From Streptomyces lydicus (GTDB lineage: Bacteria > Actinomycetota > Actinomycetes > Streptomycetales > Streptomycetaceae): a stretch of 64,000 bases of DNA. The stretch covers positions 3,472,001-3,536,000 of the forward strand of contig NZ_CP017157.1 of the NCBI RefSeq assembly GCF_001729485.1, in the 5' to 3' direction. The notes beneath the pieces were generated by a model, which was given only the letters and a program-made list of their open reading frames with translations, had not been told where the DNA came from and made no database searches. Made by a program: the position numbers and the translations under genes. This document shows, one piece after another, positions 1 through 8,054 of this stretch (within the stretch, counting starts at the first letter, position 1; the number at the start of each line of letters is the position of its first letter).

Positions 1-1
1 C

Positions 2-532
2 CCGCGCCGCGGCACCTCCCTGGAGAAGATGGCCGCCCTGCCGCCGGTCGTCGAGGGCGGCCGGCTCACCGCGGCGGTCTCCTCGCAGGTCTCCGACGGC
101 GCAGCCGCGCTGCTGCTCGCCTCCGAGCGGGCGGTGGCCGAGCACGGCCTGACCCCGCGGGCCCGCATCCATCACCTGTCGGTGCGCGGCGAGGACCCGA
201 TCCGGATGCTGACCGCCCCCATCCCGGCGACGGCGTACGCGCTGAAGAAGGCCGGCATGACCCTCGACGACATCGACCTGGTCGAGATCAACGAGGCGTT
301 CGCCCCGGTCGTGCTGGCCTGGCTGAAGGAGACCGGCGCCGACCCGGAGCGGGTCAACGTCAACGGCGGCGCCATCGCCCTGGGGCACCCGCTCGGCGCG
401 ACCGGTGTCCGGCTGATGACGACGCTGCTGCACGAACTGGAGCGCACCGGCGGCAGGTTCGGGCTGCAGACCATGTGCGAGGGCGGCGGCCAGGCCAACG
501 TCACCATCATCGAACGGCTCCCGGGCCGCTGA
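2..532 (+). CDS. fadA6: Thiolase (acetyl-CoA acetyltransferase family), C-terminal part; likely steroid-ring thiolase FadA6
   Basis: The 5' end lies before the window; the visible 176 residues are the C-terminal half of a thiolase. It carries NEAFA, the active-site histidine motif GGAIALGHPLGATG and the second catalytic cysteine in CEGGGQAN, and ends in NVTIIERL. Thiolases cleave 3-ketoacyl-CoA with free CoA. The neighbouring echA20/ipdABC genes point to the FadA6 class, which acts late in breakdown of the last two steroid rings. It converges with ipdC across a hairpin. The thiolase fold is certain; the FadA6 label rests on context and on recollection of that family's C-terminal sequence. Confidence 0.85.
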   Translation, partial: PRRGTSLEKMAALPPVVEGGRLTAAVSSQVSDGAAALLLASERAVAEHGLTPRARIHHLSVRGEDPIRMLTAPIPATAYALKKAGMTLDDIDLVEINEAFAPVVLAWLKETGADPERVNVNGGAIALGHPLGATGVRLMTTLLHELERTGGRFGLQTMCEGGGQANVTIIERLPGR

Positions 533-534
533 CC

Positions 535-566
535 GGCGGACGGGACCCTCCGGCGCCCCGTCCGCC
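535..566. terminator. Hairpin between convergent fadA6-like gene and ipdC
   Basis: A perfect 10-bp inverted repeat, GGCGGACGGG/CCCGTCCGCC, with a 12-nt loop sits in the 50-bp gap between two converging stop codons. There is no T-tract, which is common for terminators in GC-rich actinomycetes. It could act in both directions. Confidence 0.55.
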
Positions 567-582
567 TGCGGGAGGGGGCCGG

Positions 583-1659
583 TCAGGAGGCACCGGGCGC
601 GGGGCCGGGCAGCGCACGCAGGGTGTGCGTCGCCTCGGACATGATCCGTTCGACCAGCTCGGCGCAGGAGGGCAGGTCCTCGATCAGCCCCGCGACCTGA
701 CCGGAGGCCATCACACCGAGGTCGGTACGGCCCTCGACCATGGAAGCCCGCAGCAGCATCGGGGTGTTGGCGGCCAGCAGGACCTGGCTCCAGGACAGCT
801 CCTTGCCGTGCTTCATCGCCAGGCCGTCCCGCACCATCCGCGGCCAGCTCAGCCCGGACAGCCTCCGGAACGACGCGGCATGGCGCACGGCCCGCAGCAG
901 CGCGGCGGCCCGCCCGGAGCGCTCCAGCGCCGCCACCAGCTCACTGCGCAGCATCCGGTGCGGCAGCCCGTCGACCTTCGTGGTGACGGTGATGTCCCGT
1001 ACGTCCGCCCGCAGATAGCGGTCCTGCACGGCACGCGGCACGGTGCTGTCCGACGTCAGCAGGAACCGGGTGCCCATGGCGATCCCGGCCGCTCCGTAGG
1101 CGAGCGCCGCGACCAGCCCCCGGCCGTCGCAGAAGCCGCCGGCGGCGATCACCGGGATGCCGACCGCGTCCACGACCTGGGGCAACAGCACGGTCGTCGC
1201 CACGCTCCCGGTGTGCCCGCCGCCCTCACCGCCCTGGACGACGACCGCGTCGGCGCCCCAGGCCGCGACCTTCTCGGCGTGCCGGCGGGCCCCGACGGAC
1301 GGGATGACGAGCACGCCGGCGTCCTTGAGCCGGGCGATCAGCTCGCGCGAGGGGGCCAGGGCGAACGAGGCGACGGCCACCCCCTCGTCGACGACGACCC
1401 GTACCCGCTCCGCCGCGTCGCCGGCGTCCGCCCGCAGATTGACCCCGAAGGGCGCCCCGGTACGGGACTTGACCTCGCGGACCGCCGCGCGCAGCTGCTC
1501 GACGGTCATGGTGGCGGAGCCGAGGATGCCCAGCGCGCCCGCGTTGGCGGCGGCCGACACCAGGCGGGGGCCCGCCACCCACCCCATGCCGGTCTGTACG
1601 AGCGGGTACCGGACCCCGGTCAGTTCGGTCAGCGGGGTCGTGATCCGGGCGTCGGTCAT
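583..1659 (-). CDS. ipdC: IpdC-like flavin-dependent reductase (2-nitropropane dioxygenase family)
   Basis: This 358-residue TIM-barrel flavoprotein belongs to the nitronate monooxygenase/NPD family. It shows the N-terminal YPLVQTGMGWVAGP segment and the FMN phosphate-binding motif GGEGGGHTG (residues 143-151). Family members bind FMN. Next to ipdA and ipdB it is most likely IpdC, which in mycobacteria and rhodococci acts on CoA thioesters of the C/D-ring steroid remnant (HIP). The ATG overlaps the ipdB stop (ATGA), so translation is probably coupled. The start was chosen because the frame upstream reads only as an out-of-frame shadow of ipdB. A generic nitronate monooxygenase is the alternative, but the gene order argues against it. 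Confidence 0.86.
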   Translation of the reverse strand: MTDARITTPLTELTGVRYPLVQTGMGWVAGPRLVSAAANAGALGILGSATMTVEQLRAAVREVKSRTGAPFGVNLRADAGDAAERVRVVVDEGVAVASFALAPSRELIARLKDAGVLVIPSVGARRHAEKVAAWGADAVVVQGGEGGGHTGSVATTVLLPQVVDAVGIPVIAAGGFCDGRGLVAALAYGAAGIAMGTRFLLTSDSTVPRAVQDRYLRADVRDITVTTKVDGLPHRMLRSELVAALERSGRAAALLRAVRHAASFRRLSGLSWPRMVRDGLAMKHGKELSWSQVLLAANTPMLLRASMVEGRTDLGVMASGQVAGLIEDLPSCAELVERIMSEATHTLRALPGPAPGAS

Positions 1660-2402
1660 GCCGCCGGCACCTCGCGGTCGCGCCGCCCCTCGGGATCGAT
1701 GACCTCGCGGATCAGCCGCAGTTCCACGGCCGTGGGCTCCCGGGTGTGCGGCACCTCGTCGGGCAGCACGAGCGGGAAGCCGGTGGCGTCCCGCACCTGC
1801 CCGACCGTCACACCGGGATGGACGGACGCCAGCCGCATGGCCCGGTCCGGGGTCTCGAAGTCCAGGACGGCGAGGTCGGTGACGACGCGGGGGATGCGGT
1901 GGTAGCGGGTCGCGGACGGCCCGGCGGCGGCCGCGCTGTCGTAGCCGACGCCGCAGATCATGTCGACCTTCGCCACGAAGACCCGCGGGGAGTGCCGGGG
2001 CACCCAGTAACTCACCGGGTGGTTGACGGAGTTGACGGGCGCGCCGCGGACGCCGAGCAGCTGCCGGTCCGGCCGCCGCCAGTCGCCGATGCAGGAGATG
2101 TTCTGGTTGCCGAAGCGGTCGAGCTGGCTCGCGCCCATCATGACGTGCCGCTTCCCGCCGGTGACCAGCGCCAGGTGCTGCCGGTAGGGCAGCCAGCCCT
2201 CGGTCTGCCCGTCGGGGCCCACGAGGACCGCCTCGCCGTCGGTGAGCAGCAGGTCGGGGGAGAAGGTGCGCCGGGCGAGCCGGGCACCGAGGGACGGGAT
2301 CGCGCCCATCGGGCTGGCGAGCACCTCGCCGTTGCCGCGCCAGGCGTCGGCGCAGGCGATCACGCAGTACTCGGCGCGGGTCGCCGGGAGGGTCTCGGTC
2401 AC
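1656..2402 (-). CDS. ipdB: IpdB, beta subunit of the steroid ring-C-opening hydrolase (CoA-transferase fold)
   Basis: The gene encodes 248 residues of the CoA-transferase subunit B fold, with a run around GASQLDRFGNQNIS typical of the IpdB branch. IpdA and IpdB form a heteromeric enzyme that opens the last carbocycle (ring C) of the steroid nucleus as a CoA thioester by hydrolysis, despite the transferase fold. The GTG start at 2402 overlaps the ipdA stop by 4 nt (GTGA), and its own stop overlaps the ipdC start, so ipdA-ipdB-ipdC read as one coupled unit. A plain 3-oxoacid CoA-transferase is less likely given the neighbours. Confidence 0.88.
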   Translation of the reverse strand: MTETLPATRAEYCVIACADAWRGNGEVLASPMGAIPSLGARLARRTFSPDLLLTDGEAVLVGPDGQTEGWLPYRQHLALVTGGKRHVMMGASQLDRFGNQNISCIGDWRRPDRQLLGVRGAPVNSVNHPVSYWVPRHSPRVFVAKVDMICGVGYDSAAAAGPSATRYHRIPRVVTDLAVLDFETPDRAMRLASVHPGVTVGQVRDATGFPLVLPDEVPHTREPTAVELRLIREVIDPEGRRDREVPAA

Positions 2403-3241
2403 CGCTGCTCCTCCCGCCAGGCGTGCACGGCCGACAGATAGGACTTCTCGTCCGGACCGGACAGGAAGCGCTCCGCGAACTCCGGCCAGGGCGTGGTCGC
2501 GTACAGCTTCTGGAACGCCTCGTCCCGGCCGTGGTCGGGGACGCACGAGGTGAAGTGCGCGCCGTACGGCGTCTCGACGACACCCGTGACCGTGTGCCGC
2601 TTGACCAGCAGGGTCTGCAGCGCGGTGGCCGGGAACCCGTCCACCAGCTTCTCGCAGGAGACGTACGCGGTGTCCGCGGCCTCGCAGAACAGGTCGTCGA
2701 AGTACGGATCGGGGCCCAGGTAGCGGCCGTTGCCCTGCCGGTCCGCGCGGTTGACGTGGACCAGCGCCGCGTCCATGCGCAGGGCGGGCATCGCGACCAG
2801 GGTCTCCTCGTCCTCGTACGGCGAGGTGACCGTCCGCAGGCCGGGGTTGACGCGCATCACGTCCGATCCGATGCCGGCCCGTACCGGCAGGAACGGCAGC
2901 CGGTGGGCGGCGGCCCGCAGCCCCCACATGAACATCGCCTCGTCGACCTCCGTCAGCTCGAACGCCGCGCGCTGCCGGGCGGCGCGGAAGTGCGGTTCGA
3001 GCGGGATCGAGTCGAGCGTCGCGAACGGCGCGACGAGCTTGCGGATCCGGCCGGCGGCGGCGAGCAGGCCCACGTCCGGCCCGCCGTACGAGATCACGGT
3101 CAGATCCGTGACGCCGGACCGCAGCAGCGCCCGCACCAGGGCCATCGGTTTGCGGCGCGAGCCCCAGCCGCCGATGCCCAGCGTCATGCCGCTGCGCAGG
3201 CGGGCGGCCACGTCGTCGGGCGTCATGGTCTTGTCGGTCAT
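2399..3241 (-). CDS. ipdA: IpdA, alpha subunit of the steroid ring-C-opening hydrolase (CoA-transferase fold)
   Basis: This 280-residue CoA-transferase subunit A fold protein has an N-terminal glycine motif GIGGWGSRR (residues 22-30). A conserved glutamate in EVDEAMFMWG (E101) may match the essential glutamate described for mycobacterial IpdA; that match was made by eye. It pairs with IpdB. The gene starts with ATG and overlaps echA20 by 4 nt. The four genes echA20-ipdA-ipdB-ipdC run without gaps, which implies a single transcript from the divergent promoter near 4000-4060. No truncation or missing region is apparent. Confidence 0.88.
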   Translation of the reverse strand: MTDKTMTPDDVAARLRSGMTLGIGGWGSRRKPMALVRALLRSGVTDLTVISYGGPDVGLLAAAGRIRKLVAPFATLDSIPLEPHFRAARQRAAFELTEVDEAMFMWGLRAAAHRLPFLPVRAGIGSDVMRVNPGLRTVTSPYEDEETLVAMPALRMDAALVHVNRADRQGNGRYLGPDPYFDDLFCEAADTAYVSCEKLVDGFPATALQTLLVKRHTVTGVVETPYGAHFTSCVPDHGRDEAFQKLYATTPWPEFAERFLSGPDEKSYLSAVHAWREEQR

Positions 3242-3996
3242 GTCCGGGCCTCCTGGCCGAAGGTGTCGCGTACCCGGTCGGCGACGCCGCTGAGGTTCGC
3301 CTCGAAGGTGAAGCCCTGCTCGAAGCGGTAGCTGCGGTGCACGTCGACCGGGTCGATGCCGTTCAGCGCGGCCTTGGCGAGACGCAGCAGGGAGCCGTCC
3401 TTCCGGGCGATCTCACCGGCCAGTTCCCTTGCCGCGGCGCCCAGTCGGTCCCGGGGGACGACGCGCCACACCGAGCCGTGTGCCCGCAGCTCGGCCGCGG
3501 TGGCGGTGCGCGAGGTGTAGTAGAGCGCGCGCATCAGGTGCTGGGGGACGAGCCGGGCGAGGTGGGTGGCGGCGCCGAGCGCGCCCCGGTCCAGCTCCGG
3601 CAGTCCGAAGACGGCCTCGTCGCTCGCCACGATCGCGTCGGCGTTGCCGACCAGCCCGATCCCGCCGCCCAGACAGAACCCGTGCACCGCGGCGACGACC
3701 GGCACCGCGCACTCGTACACCGCCGAGAACGCCTCCGCACAGCCGCGGTTGGCGCCGAGCAGCGCCTGGCGCCCACCGCCCGCGGCGTCCCGCTGCAGCT
3801 CCTTGATGTCCACCCCGGCGTTGAAGCCGCGGCCCTCGGCGGCGAGCACGACACAGCGGACGCCGGGGTCCCGGCCGGCCGTCCGCACGGCGTCGGCGAG
3901 GGCGTACCAGCCCTGCACGGGAAGGGCGTTGACCGGTGGGAAGTCCATGGTGACGACCGCGATGCCCGGTTCGGGCCGGGAGGTGGAGACACCCAT
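3238..3996 (-). CDS. echA20: EchA20-like crotonase, ring-D hydrolase of HIP-CoA degradation
   Basis: This 252-residue enoyl-CoA hydratase/isomerase family protein has oxyanion-hole segments GRGFNAGVDIKEL and HGFCLGGGIGLVG, followed by AVFGLPELDRGALG. In steroid-degrading actinomycetes EchA20 hydrolytically opens ring D before IpdAB opens ring C. Gene order echA20-ipdA-ipdB-ipdC matches the mycobacterial KstR2 regulon block. The ATG is 22 bp from a KstR2-like operator that it shares with a divergent dehydrogenase gene. Family membership is secure; the EchA20 assignment depends strongly on context. Confidence 0.86.
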   Translation of the reverse strand: MGVSTSRPEPGIAVVTMDFPPVNALPVQGWYALADAVRTAGRDPGVRCVVLAAEGRGFNAGVDIKELQRDAAGGGRQALLGANRGCAEAFSAVYECAVPVVAAVHGFCLGGGIGLVGNADAIVASDEAVFGLPELDRGALGAATHLARLVPQHLMRALYYTSRTATAAELRAHGSVWRVVPRDRLGAAARELAGEIARKDGSLLRLAKAALNGIDPVDVHRSYRFEQGFTFEANLSGVADRVRDTFGQEART

Positions 3997-4017
3997 GAGC
4001 AGATCAGCTACCTTTCC

Positions 4018-4031
4018 ACCAAGCGTTTGTT
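4018..4031. promoter_or_regulatory. Candidate KstR2 operator between divergent catabolic operons
   Basis: ACCAAGCGTTTGTT fits the published KstR2 consensus AnCAAGnnCTTGnT at 13 of 14 positions, counting the four free ones; the one mismatch is T for C at position 9. It lies in the 82-bp gap between echA20 and a dehydrogenase gene. It is overlapped by a wider inverted repeat, GCTACCT (4007-4013) and AGGTAGC (4032-4038). KstR2 is a TetR-family repressor released by HIP-CoA. The fit and position are seen; binding is inferred. The kstR2 gene itself is not in the window. Confidence 0.7.
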
Positions 4032-4078
4032 AGGTAGCGAAGTTAGCAGCGCCGGGCGCGCTGCGGGAGGGGTGCCGA

Positions 4079-4885
4079 GTGAGCCTGACCCTCGATCTGT
4101 CCGGGCGGCTGGTGGTGGTCACCGGCGGCACCCGGGGTGTCGGCGCGGGGATCGCCCGCGCCTTCCTGCGAGCCGGGGCCGACGTGGTGACCTGCGCCCG
4201 CCGGCCCCCGGACGCCCCGGTCGCCGCGGCCGGCCGCACCGCCCGCTTCCACCCCGTCGACCTGCGCGACCCGCCCGCCGTACGGGACTTCTTCGGCCGG
4301 ATCGCCGCCGCCCACGGCCGCCTCGACTGCCTGGTCAACAACGCCGGCGGCACCCCGCACCGGCTGCTCGCCGAGGCCGGCCCCGACCGGCACGCCCGGG
4401 TCCTCGACCTCAACCTCACCGCACCGCTGACCGCGTCCCTCGCCGCCTACGAGGTGATGCGCCGTCACCCCGCCGGTGGCTGCATCCTGATGATCGGCAG
4501 CGTCAGCGGCACCCGTCCCTCACCCGGCACCGCCGCGTACGGGGCGGCCAAGGCGGGCCTGGACAGCCTCGCCCGCTCCATGGCCGTCGAGTGGGCCCCC
4601 GAGGTCCGGGTCAACACCGTCGTCCTCGGCATGGTGCACACCGAACGCGCCGCCCTGCACTACGGCGACGAGGCGGGCGTCGCCGCCGTCGGCGCGACCG
4701 TGCCGCTCGGGCGGCTGGCCGCCCCGGCCGAGGTCGGCGACGCCTGCGTGTTCCTCGCCTCCGACCGCGCCGCGTACCTGACCGGCGCGAGCCTGCTCGT
4801 CCACGGCGGCGGGGAGCGCCCCGCCTTCCTCGCCGCCGCCACCGTCAACCGGCCCCCCGCACCCCCGGCCGCCAAGGAGAAGTGA
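4079..4885 (+). CDS. Short-chain dehydrogenase/reductase, steroid-ring degradation operon
   Basis: This 268-residue classical SDR has the cofactor motif TGGTRGVG (residues 15-22), NNAG (87-90), the catalytic serine near 141-143 and YxxxK at Y154/K158. It starts with GTG behind GGGAGGGG, 48 bp from the KstR2-like site. Two SDR genes next to echA20/ipdABC parallel the mycobacterial pair Rv3548c-Rv3549c. The likely reaction is NAD(P)-dependent oxidation or reduction of a hydroxyl or keto group on a CoA-bound ring intermediate; the exact substrate cannot be read from sequence. It is followed after one base by a second SDR gene. Confidence 0.86.
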   Translation: MSLTLDLSGRLVVVTGGTRGVGAGIARAFLRAGADVVTCARRPPDAPVAAAGRTARFHPVDLRDPPAVRDFFGRIAAAHGRLDCLVNNAGGTPHRLLAEAGPDRHARVLDLNLTAPLTASLAAYEVMRRHPAGGCILMIGSVSGTRPSPGTAAYGAAKAGLDSLARSMAVEWAPEVRVNTVVLGMVHTERAALHYGDEAGVAAVGATVPLGRLAAPAEVGDACVFLASDRAAYLTGASLLVHGGGERPAFLAAATVNRPPAPPAAKEK

Positions 4886-4886
4886 G

Positions 4887-5798
4887 ATGCCCGGAATCTG
4901 CACCGGCCGCGTCGTCGCCGTCACCGGAGCCGGCCGCGGTCTCGGCCGCGCCCACGCCCTCGCCCTCGCCGCCGAGGGGGCGCAGGTCGTGGTCAACGAC
5001 CTCGGGGTCGCCGCGGACGGCGCCGGCGCCTCGTCCGGCCCGGCCCAGCACGTCGTCGACGCCATCCGCGCCCGCGGCGGCCGGGCCGTCCGCCACACCG
5101 GCGACATCACCACCACCGAGGGCGCCGCCTCCCTCGTCGCCACCGCCCTGGACACCTACGGCCGGCTCGACGCCCTGGTCAACAACGCCGGGTTCCTGCG
5201 CGACCGGATGCTCGTCAACCTCGACGAGGACGACTGGGACGCCGTCGTGCGCGTCCATCTCACGGGCCACTTCCTGCCGCTGAGGCACGCCGCCGCGCAC
5301 TGGCGGGCCGAGGCCAAGGCCGGCCGGACGCCCGACGCCCGCGTGGTCAACACCAGTTCGGGCGCCGGGCTGCTGGGCAGCGTGGGCCAGGGCAACTACT
5401 CCGCCGCCAAGGCCGGCATCCTCGGCCTGACCCTCGTCGCCGCCGCCGAACTGGCCCGCTACGGCGTTCAGGTCAACGCCCTCGCCCCGGCCGCCCGCAC
5501 CCGGATGACCGAGCGCACCTTCGCGGGAACGATGGCCGCCCCCACCGACGGCACCTTCGACGCGATGGCCCCGGAGAACGTCTCCCCGCTCGTCGTCTGG
5601 CTCTGCGCCGCGGCCAGCGCCGGCGTCACGGGCCGGGTCTTCGAGGCCGAAGCGGGCCGCATCACCGTCATGGAGGGCTGGCACCCCGGCCCCAGCGCGG
5701 ACAAGGGCGCCCGCTGGACCCCGGCCGAAGCCGGCGAAACGGCCCGCGAACTCCTGGCCGGAGCCCGGCCCCCGCAGCCGGTGTACGGGGCGCCGTGA
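4887..5798 (+). CDS. Short-chain dehydrogenase, MFE-2/17-beta-HSD4-like
   Basis: This 303-residue SDR has TGAGRGLG (residues 13-20), an insertion after the second strand (NDLGVAADGAGASSG) typical of the dehydrogenase part of multifunctional enzyme type 2, NNAG (99-102) and YxxxK at Y171/K175. This subclass usually oxidises 3-hydroxyacyl-CoA thioesters. An AAGGAGA ribosome site lies 7 nt before the ATG, within the end of the preceding gene, so the two SDRs are one operon. The context suggests action on a CoA intermediate of steroid-ring degradation. The family is clear; the substrate is inferred. Confidence 0.85.
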   Translation: MPGICTGRVVAVTGAGRGLGRAHALALAAEGAQVVVNDLGVAADGAGASSGPAQHVVDAIRARGGRAVRHTGDITTTEGAASLVATALDTYGRLDALVNNAGFLRDRMLVNLDEDDWDAVVRVHLTGHFLPLRHAAAHWRAEAKAGRTPDARVVNTSSGAGLLGSVGQGNYSAAKAGILGLTLVAAAELARYGVQVNALAPAARTRMTERTFAGTMAAPTDGTFDAMAPENVSPLVVWLCAAASAGVTGRVFEAEAGRITVMEGWHPGPSADKGARWTPAEAGETARELLAGARPPQPVYGAP

Positions 5799-5872
5799 CA
5801 CCCCACGACGACCCGGGCCGGCCGCGGCGCCCGCCGCCACCCGGCCCGCTCTACGTCGTCCGGTCCGTTCGA

Positions 5873-5889
5873 CGGCGGCCGGTCCGCCG
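5873..5889. terminator. Small hairpin between convergent SDR and MerR genes
   Basis: CGGCGG/CCGCCG with a 5-nt loop lies in the 112-bp GC-rich gap between two converging genes. The stem is short and there is no T-tract, so this is a weak call. Confidence 0.3.
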
Positions 5890-5910
5890 CCCCGCGGTCC
5901 AACGCTCCCG

Positions 5911-6687
5911 TCATCGGCGCGGGATGCGGACGCCCGCGGCGCGGAGCCTGCTCTCGGTGAGCGCGGTCAGCCGGGCCGAGATCGGTGCCTGGTCCCCGCG
6001 GTGGTTGTTGATCAGCCGGTACTGGCCGGCAGCGTTGGCCCATGCCTCCAGGCTGGCGGGATCGCCCAGCAGCGCGGGGTTGGCGAGGTAGTGGTCAGCC
6101 ATGGCGGTCGCGAGTTCTTCGATCCTCGGGTCGTCCGGTTCCCAGGTCTCGGCCTCCCAGCCGCGCTTGGTCAGGTCGACGTACCCGGGGTCGTCAAGCC
6201 CGTGTTCGAGCTGGGTCAGGAAGCCGTCGAAGCCCTCCGGCACCAGCGCCCGGGCCAGCACCAGGGCCTCGCGCTGCGCGGCCACGTAGGCGGGGCTGAA
6301 GCCGAGGCCGGGCATCCGGTCCAGGATCGCGCAGGCGCGGTCGGGCAGCAGGGCCCGGTCCCCGTCGGCGAGCCGGTGCAGCGTGTCGCGGCGCGCGATC
6401 AGGTCCGCGATCCGCTCGGTCAGCCGCCGCCCGACGTCGGTGACGGCGACGGCGAACTGCTCGGCGTCGACGTCGAGCAGGGGCCCGATCTCGGCCAGCG
6501 GGACACCGGCGGTGGCCAGTGTCCGGACCTGCACCAGCCGCAGCAGCTCCGCCGATCCGTACCGGCGGTAGCCGGAGCCGTCGCGTTCCGGCTCCTCGAC
6601 CAGGCCGAGCTTGTGGTAGTGCCGCACCGTCTTCACCGTGACACCGACGTATGCCGCCGCCTGCCCGATCGTGACCCCGTTCCTCAT
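5911..6687 (-). CDS. MerR-family transcriptional regulator
   Basis: The 258-residue protein begins with a winged helix-turn-helix of the MerR type (TIGQAAAYVGVTVKTVRHYHKLGL, then the wing GYRRYG). A predicted coiled-coil dimerisation helix and a long, probably alpha-helical C-terminal domain follow; no metal-binding cysteine cluster is seen there. MerR proteins bind between over-spaced promoter elements and twist the DNA when an effector binds. It lies 75 bp downstream of a same-strand beta-lactamase-like gene, behind a hairpin, so it probably has its own promoter. That hydrolase or its own promoter are possible targets. Confidence 0.85.
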   Translation of the reverse strand: MRNGVTIGQAAAYVGVTVKTVRHYHKLGLVEEPERDGSGYRRYGSAELLRLVQVRTLATAGVPLAEIGPLLDVDAEQFAVAVTDVGRRLTERIADLIARRDTLHRLADGDRALLPDRACAILDRMPGLGFSPAYVAAQREALVLARALVPEGFDGFLTQLEHGLDDPGYVDLTKRGWEAETWEPDDPRIEELATAMADHYLANPALLGDPASLEAWANAAGQYRLINNHRGDQAPISARLTALTESRLRAAGVRIPRR

Positions 6688-6711
6688 CTGCTCAGCCTGC
6701 CTTGTGCCGGA

Positions 6712-6741
6712 GCTCGGCCGCTACGGGTACCGCGGCCGAGC
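6712..6741 (-). terminator. Hairpin after the beta-lactamase-like gene
   Basis: A perfect 10-bp stem, GCTCGGCCGC/GCGGCCGAGC, with a 10-nt loop starts 22 bp beyond the stop of the upstream minus-strand gene and ends 25 bp before the MerR start. There is no T-tract. It probably ends the hydrolase transcript. Confidence 0.5.
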
Positions 6742-6762
6742 AGGTGGACGGGTCCCGGGTGT

Positions 6763-7878
6763 TCAGTCCGCCGGCTGAGCCGGATCGGCCCGCCCGCCGC
6801 GGAACACCTCGCTGACGAGCCGTTGTTGGGCGTCCCGGAAGGCTGTCGCTATCGACAGGTCGGCGTCGCCCACGCAGGTCAGCCCGGCGGTCAGGGTCGT
6901 GGTGCCGTCGGGTGTGCTGTACATCAGCGCCGCCGAGCCCGCCATGCCGCCGTTGTGGTGCAGGACGGTGCCGCCGTGCGGGCCCGCGTCCTGCACGAAC
7001 ACCCCCAGGCCGTAGCCGGCCGTCGCCTCCGGCGTGCGCATCTCCGCCAGCAGTTCGGCCGGCAGGAGCGCGCCGCCCATCAGCGCGGAGAAGTACGTGT
7101 GCAGATCCTGAGTGGTCGAGATCATGTCACCACCGGCCGAAACCCAGGAGGGGTTCTCACGGGTGATGTCGACCGTCTTCTCCCGCCCGGCGTCCTCGTA
7201 GCGGTAGTAGCTGTGGTTGTGCGGCGCGGGGATCTCCGGCGAGGTGCCCGGCGCCACGGTGCCGGTCATCCCCAGCGGCCCCAGGACCAGCCGCTGCAGC
7301 TCCTCGGCGAACGAACGGCCGGTGACCTGCTCGATCACCAGCCTGGCCAGCACGTAGTTGGTGTTGGCGTAGCTCCAGCCCGTCCCCGGCGCGAACCGCG
7401 CCGGCCTGGACAACGACAGCCGCACCAGCTCCTCGGGCAGGTAGGTCCTGAACCGGTTGTCCACCCACTCCTTGCCCCGCCAGGGGACCCCCGGCGCGAA
7501 CGTGCCGTCCTCGTAGAGCTCGCCGGTGTGGTTGAAGATCCCGCTGGTGTGCTGCAGCAGCATCCGCACCGTGATCCGCCGGTCCAGCCCGAACCCCGGC
7601 AGGTAGGCGTCGGCCGGGGCGTCCAGGCCGATCCTGCCCTCGGCCACCAGGCTGAGCACCACGGTCGCGACGAAGTTCTTGGTGGTGCTGCCGATGCGGA
7701 AGTGCCCGTCGGTCAGCGGCTCGCCGGGTCGGCCCAGTTCGCGCGCCCCGGCGCTGCCGACCCATTCGCCCCGCTCGTCGTTCACCCGCAGCTGTACCCC
7801 GACGAAACCGGACTCGACGATCTCCTCGATCGCCTTCCGCAGCTCCGGGCGGTCCTGCTCGGAAAGGGCGATGGACAT
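6763..7878 (-). CDS. Serine hydrolase of the beta-lactamase / D-alanyl-D-alanine carboxypeptidase (class C) family
   Basis: The 371-residue protein has the three active-site elements of the S12/class C fold: SxxK at S64-K67 (GSTTKNF), YxN at Y170-N172 (SYANTNY) and an HxG-type motif (HHNGG) near residue 304. No signal peptide is visible, so it may be cytoplasmic, unlike secreted DD-peptidases; esterases and D-aminopeptidases share this fold. The ATG at 7878 is preceded by GAAGGAG; an in-frame extension of about 35 residues lacks a ribosome site. The gene is divergent from an acetyltransferase gene and followed by a MerR regulator. The substrate is unknown. Confidence 0.83.
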   Translation of the reverse strand: MSIALSEQDRPELRKAIEEIVESGFVGVQLRVNDERGEWVGSAGARELGRPGEPLTDGHFRIGSTTKNFVATVVLSLVAEGRIGLDAPADAYLPGFGLDRRITVRMLLQHTSGIFNHTGELYEDGTFAPGVPWRGKEWVDNRFRTYLPEELVRLSLSRPARFAPGTGWSYANTNYVLARLVIEQVTGRSFAEELQRLVLGPLGMTGTVAPGTSPEIPAPHNHSYYRYEDAGREKTVDITRENPSWVSAGGDMISTTQDLHTYFSALMGGALLPAELLAEMRTPEATAGYGLGVFVQDAGPHGGTVLHHNGGMAGSAALMYSTPDGTTTLTAGLTCVGDADLSIATAFRDAQQRLVSEVFRGGRADPAQPAD

Positions 7879-7950
7879 GGTGGTCCGCTCCTTCACCTCT
7901 GTTGTTCTCGGTCGGCGTCGTGCCGCTGCGACGAGCTTCCGCCCTGCCCC

Positions 7951-7962
7951 GAGGTCAACCTC
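7951..7962. promoter_or_regulatory. Short palindrome in the hydrolase/acetyltransferase divergent region
   Basis: GAGGTCAACCTC is a 12-bp inverted repeat 73 bp before the hydrolase start and 92 bp before the acetyltransferase start. It resembles the A/T-centred dyads used by MerR proteins, and a merR gene is nearby. Only the dyad is seen; the link to that regulator is a guess. Confidence 0.3.
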
Positions 7963-8054
7963 AACTGTGATCCGGCTCACCACTGCGTCCGAGGTCAGGT
8001 GCCGGCCCTTGAACCGGGTGCGGACCGTCGGCGCGGTGGTGTGTGATCGGGCGC

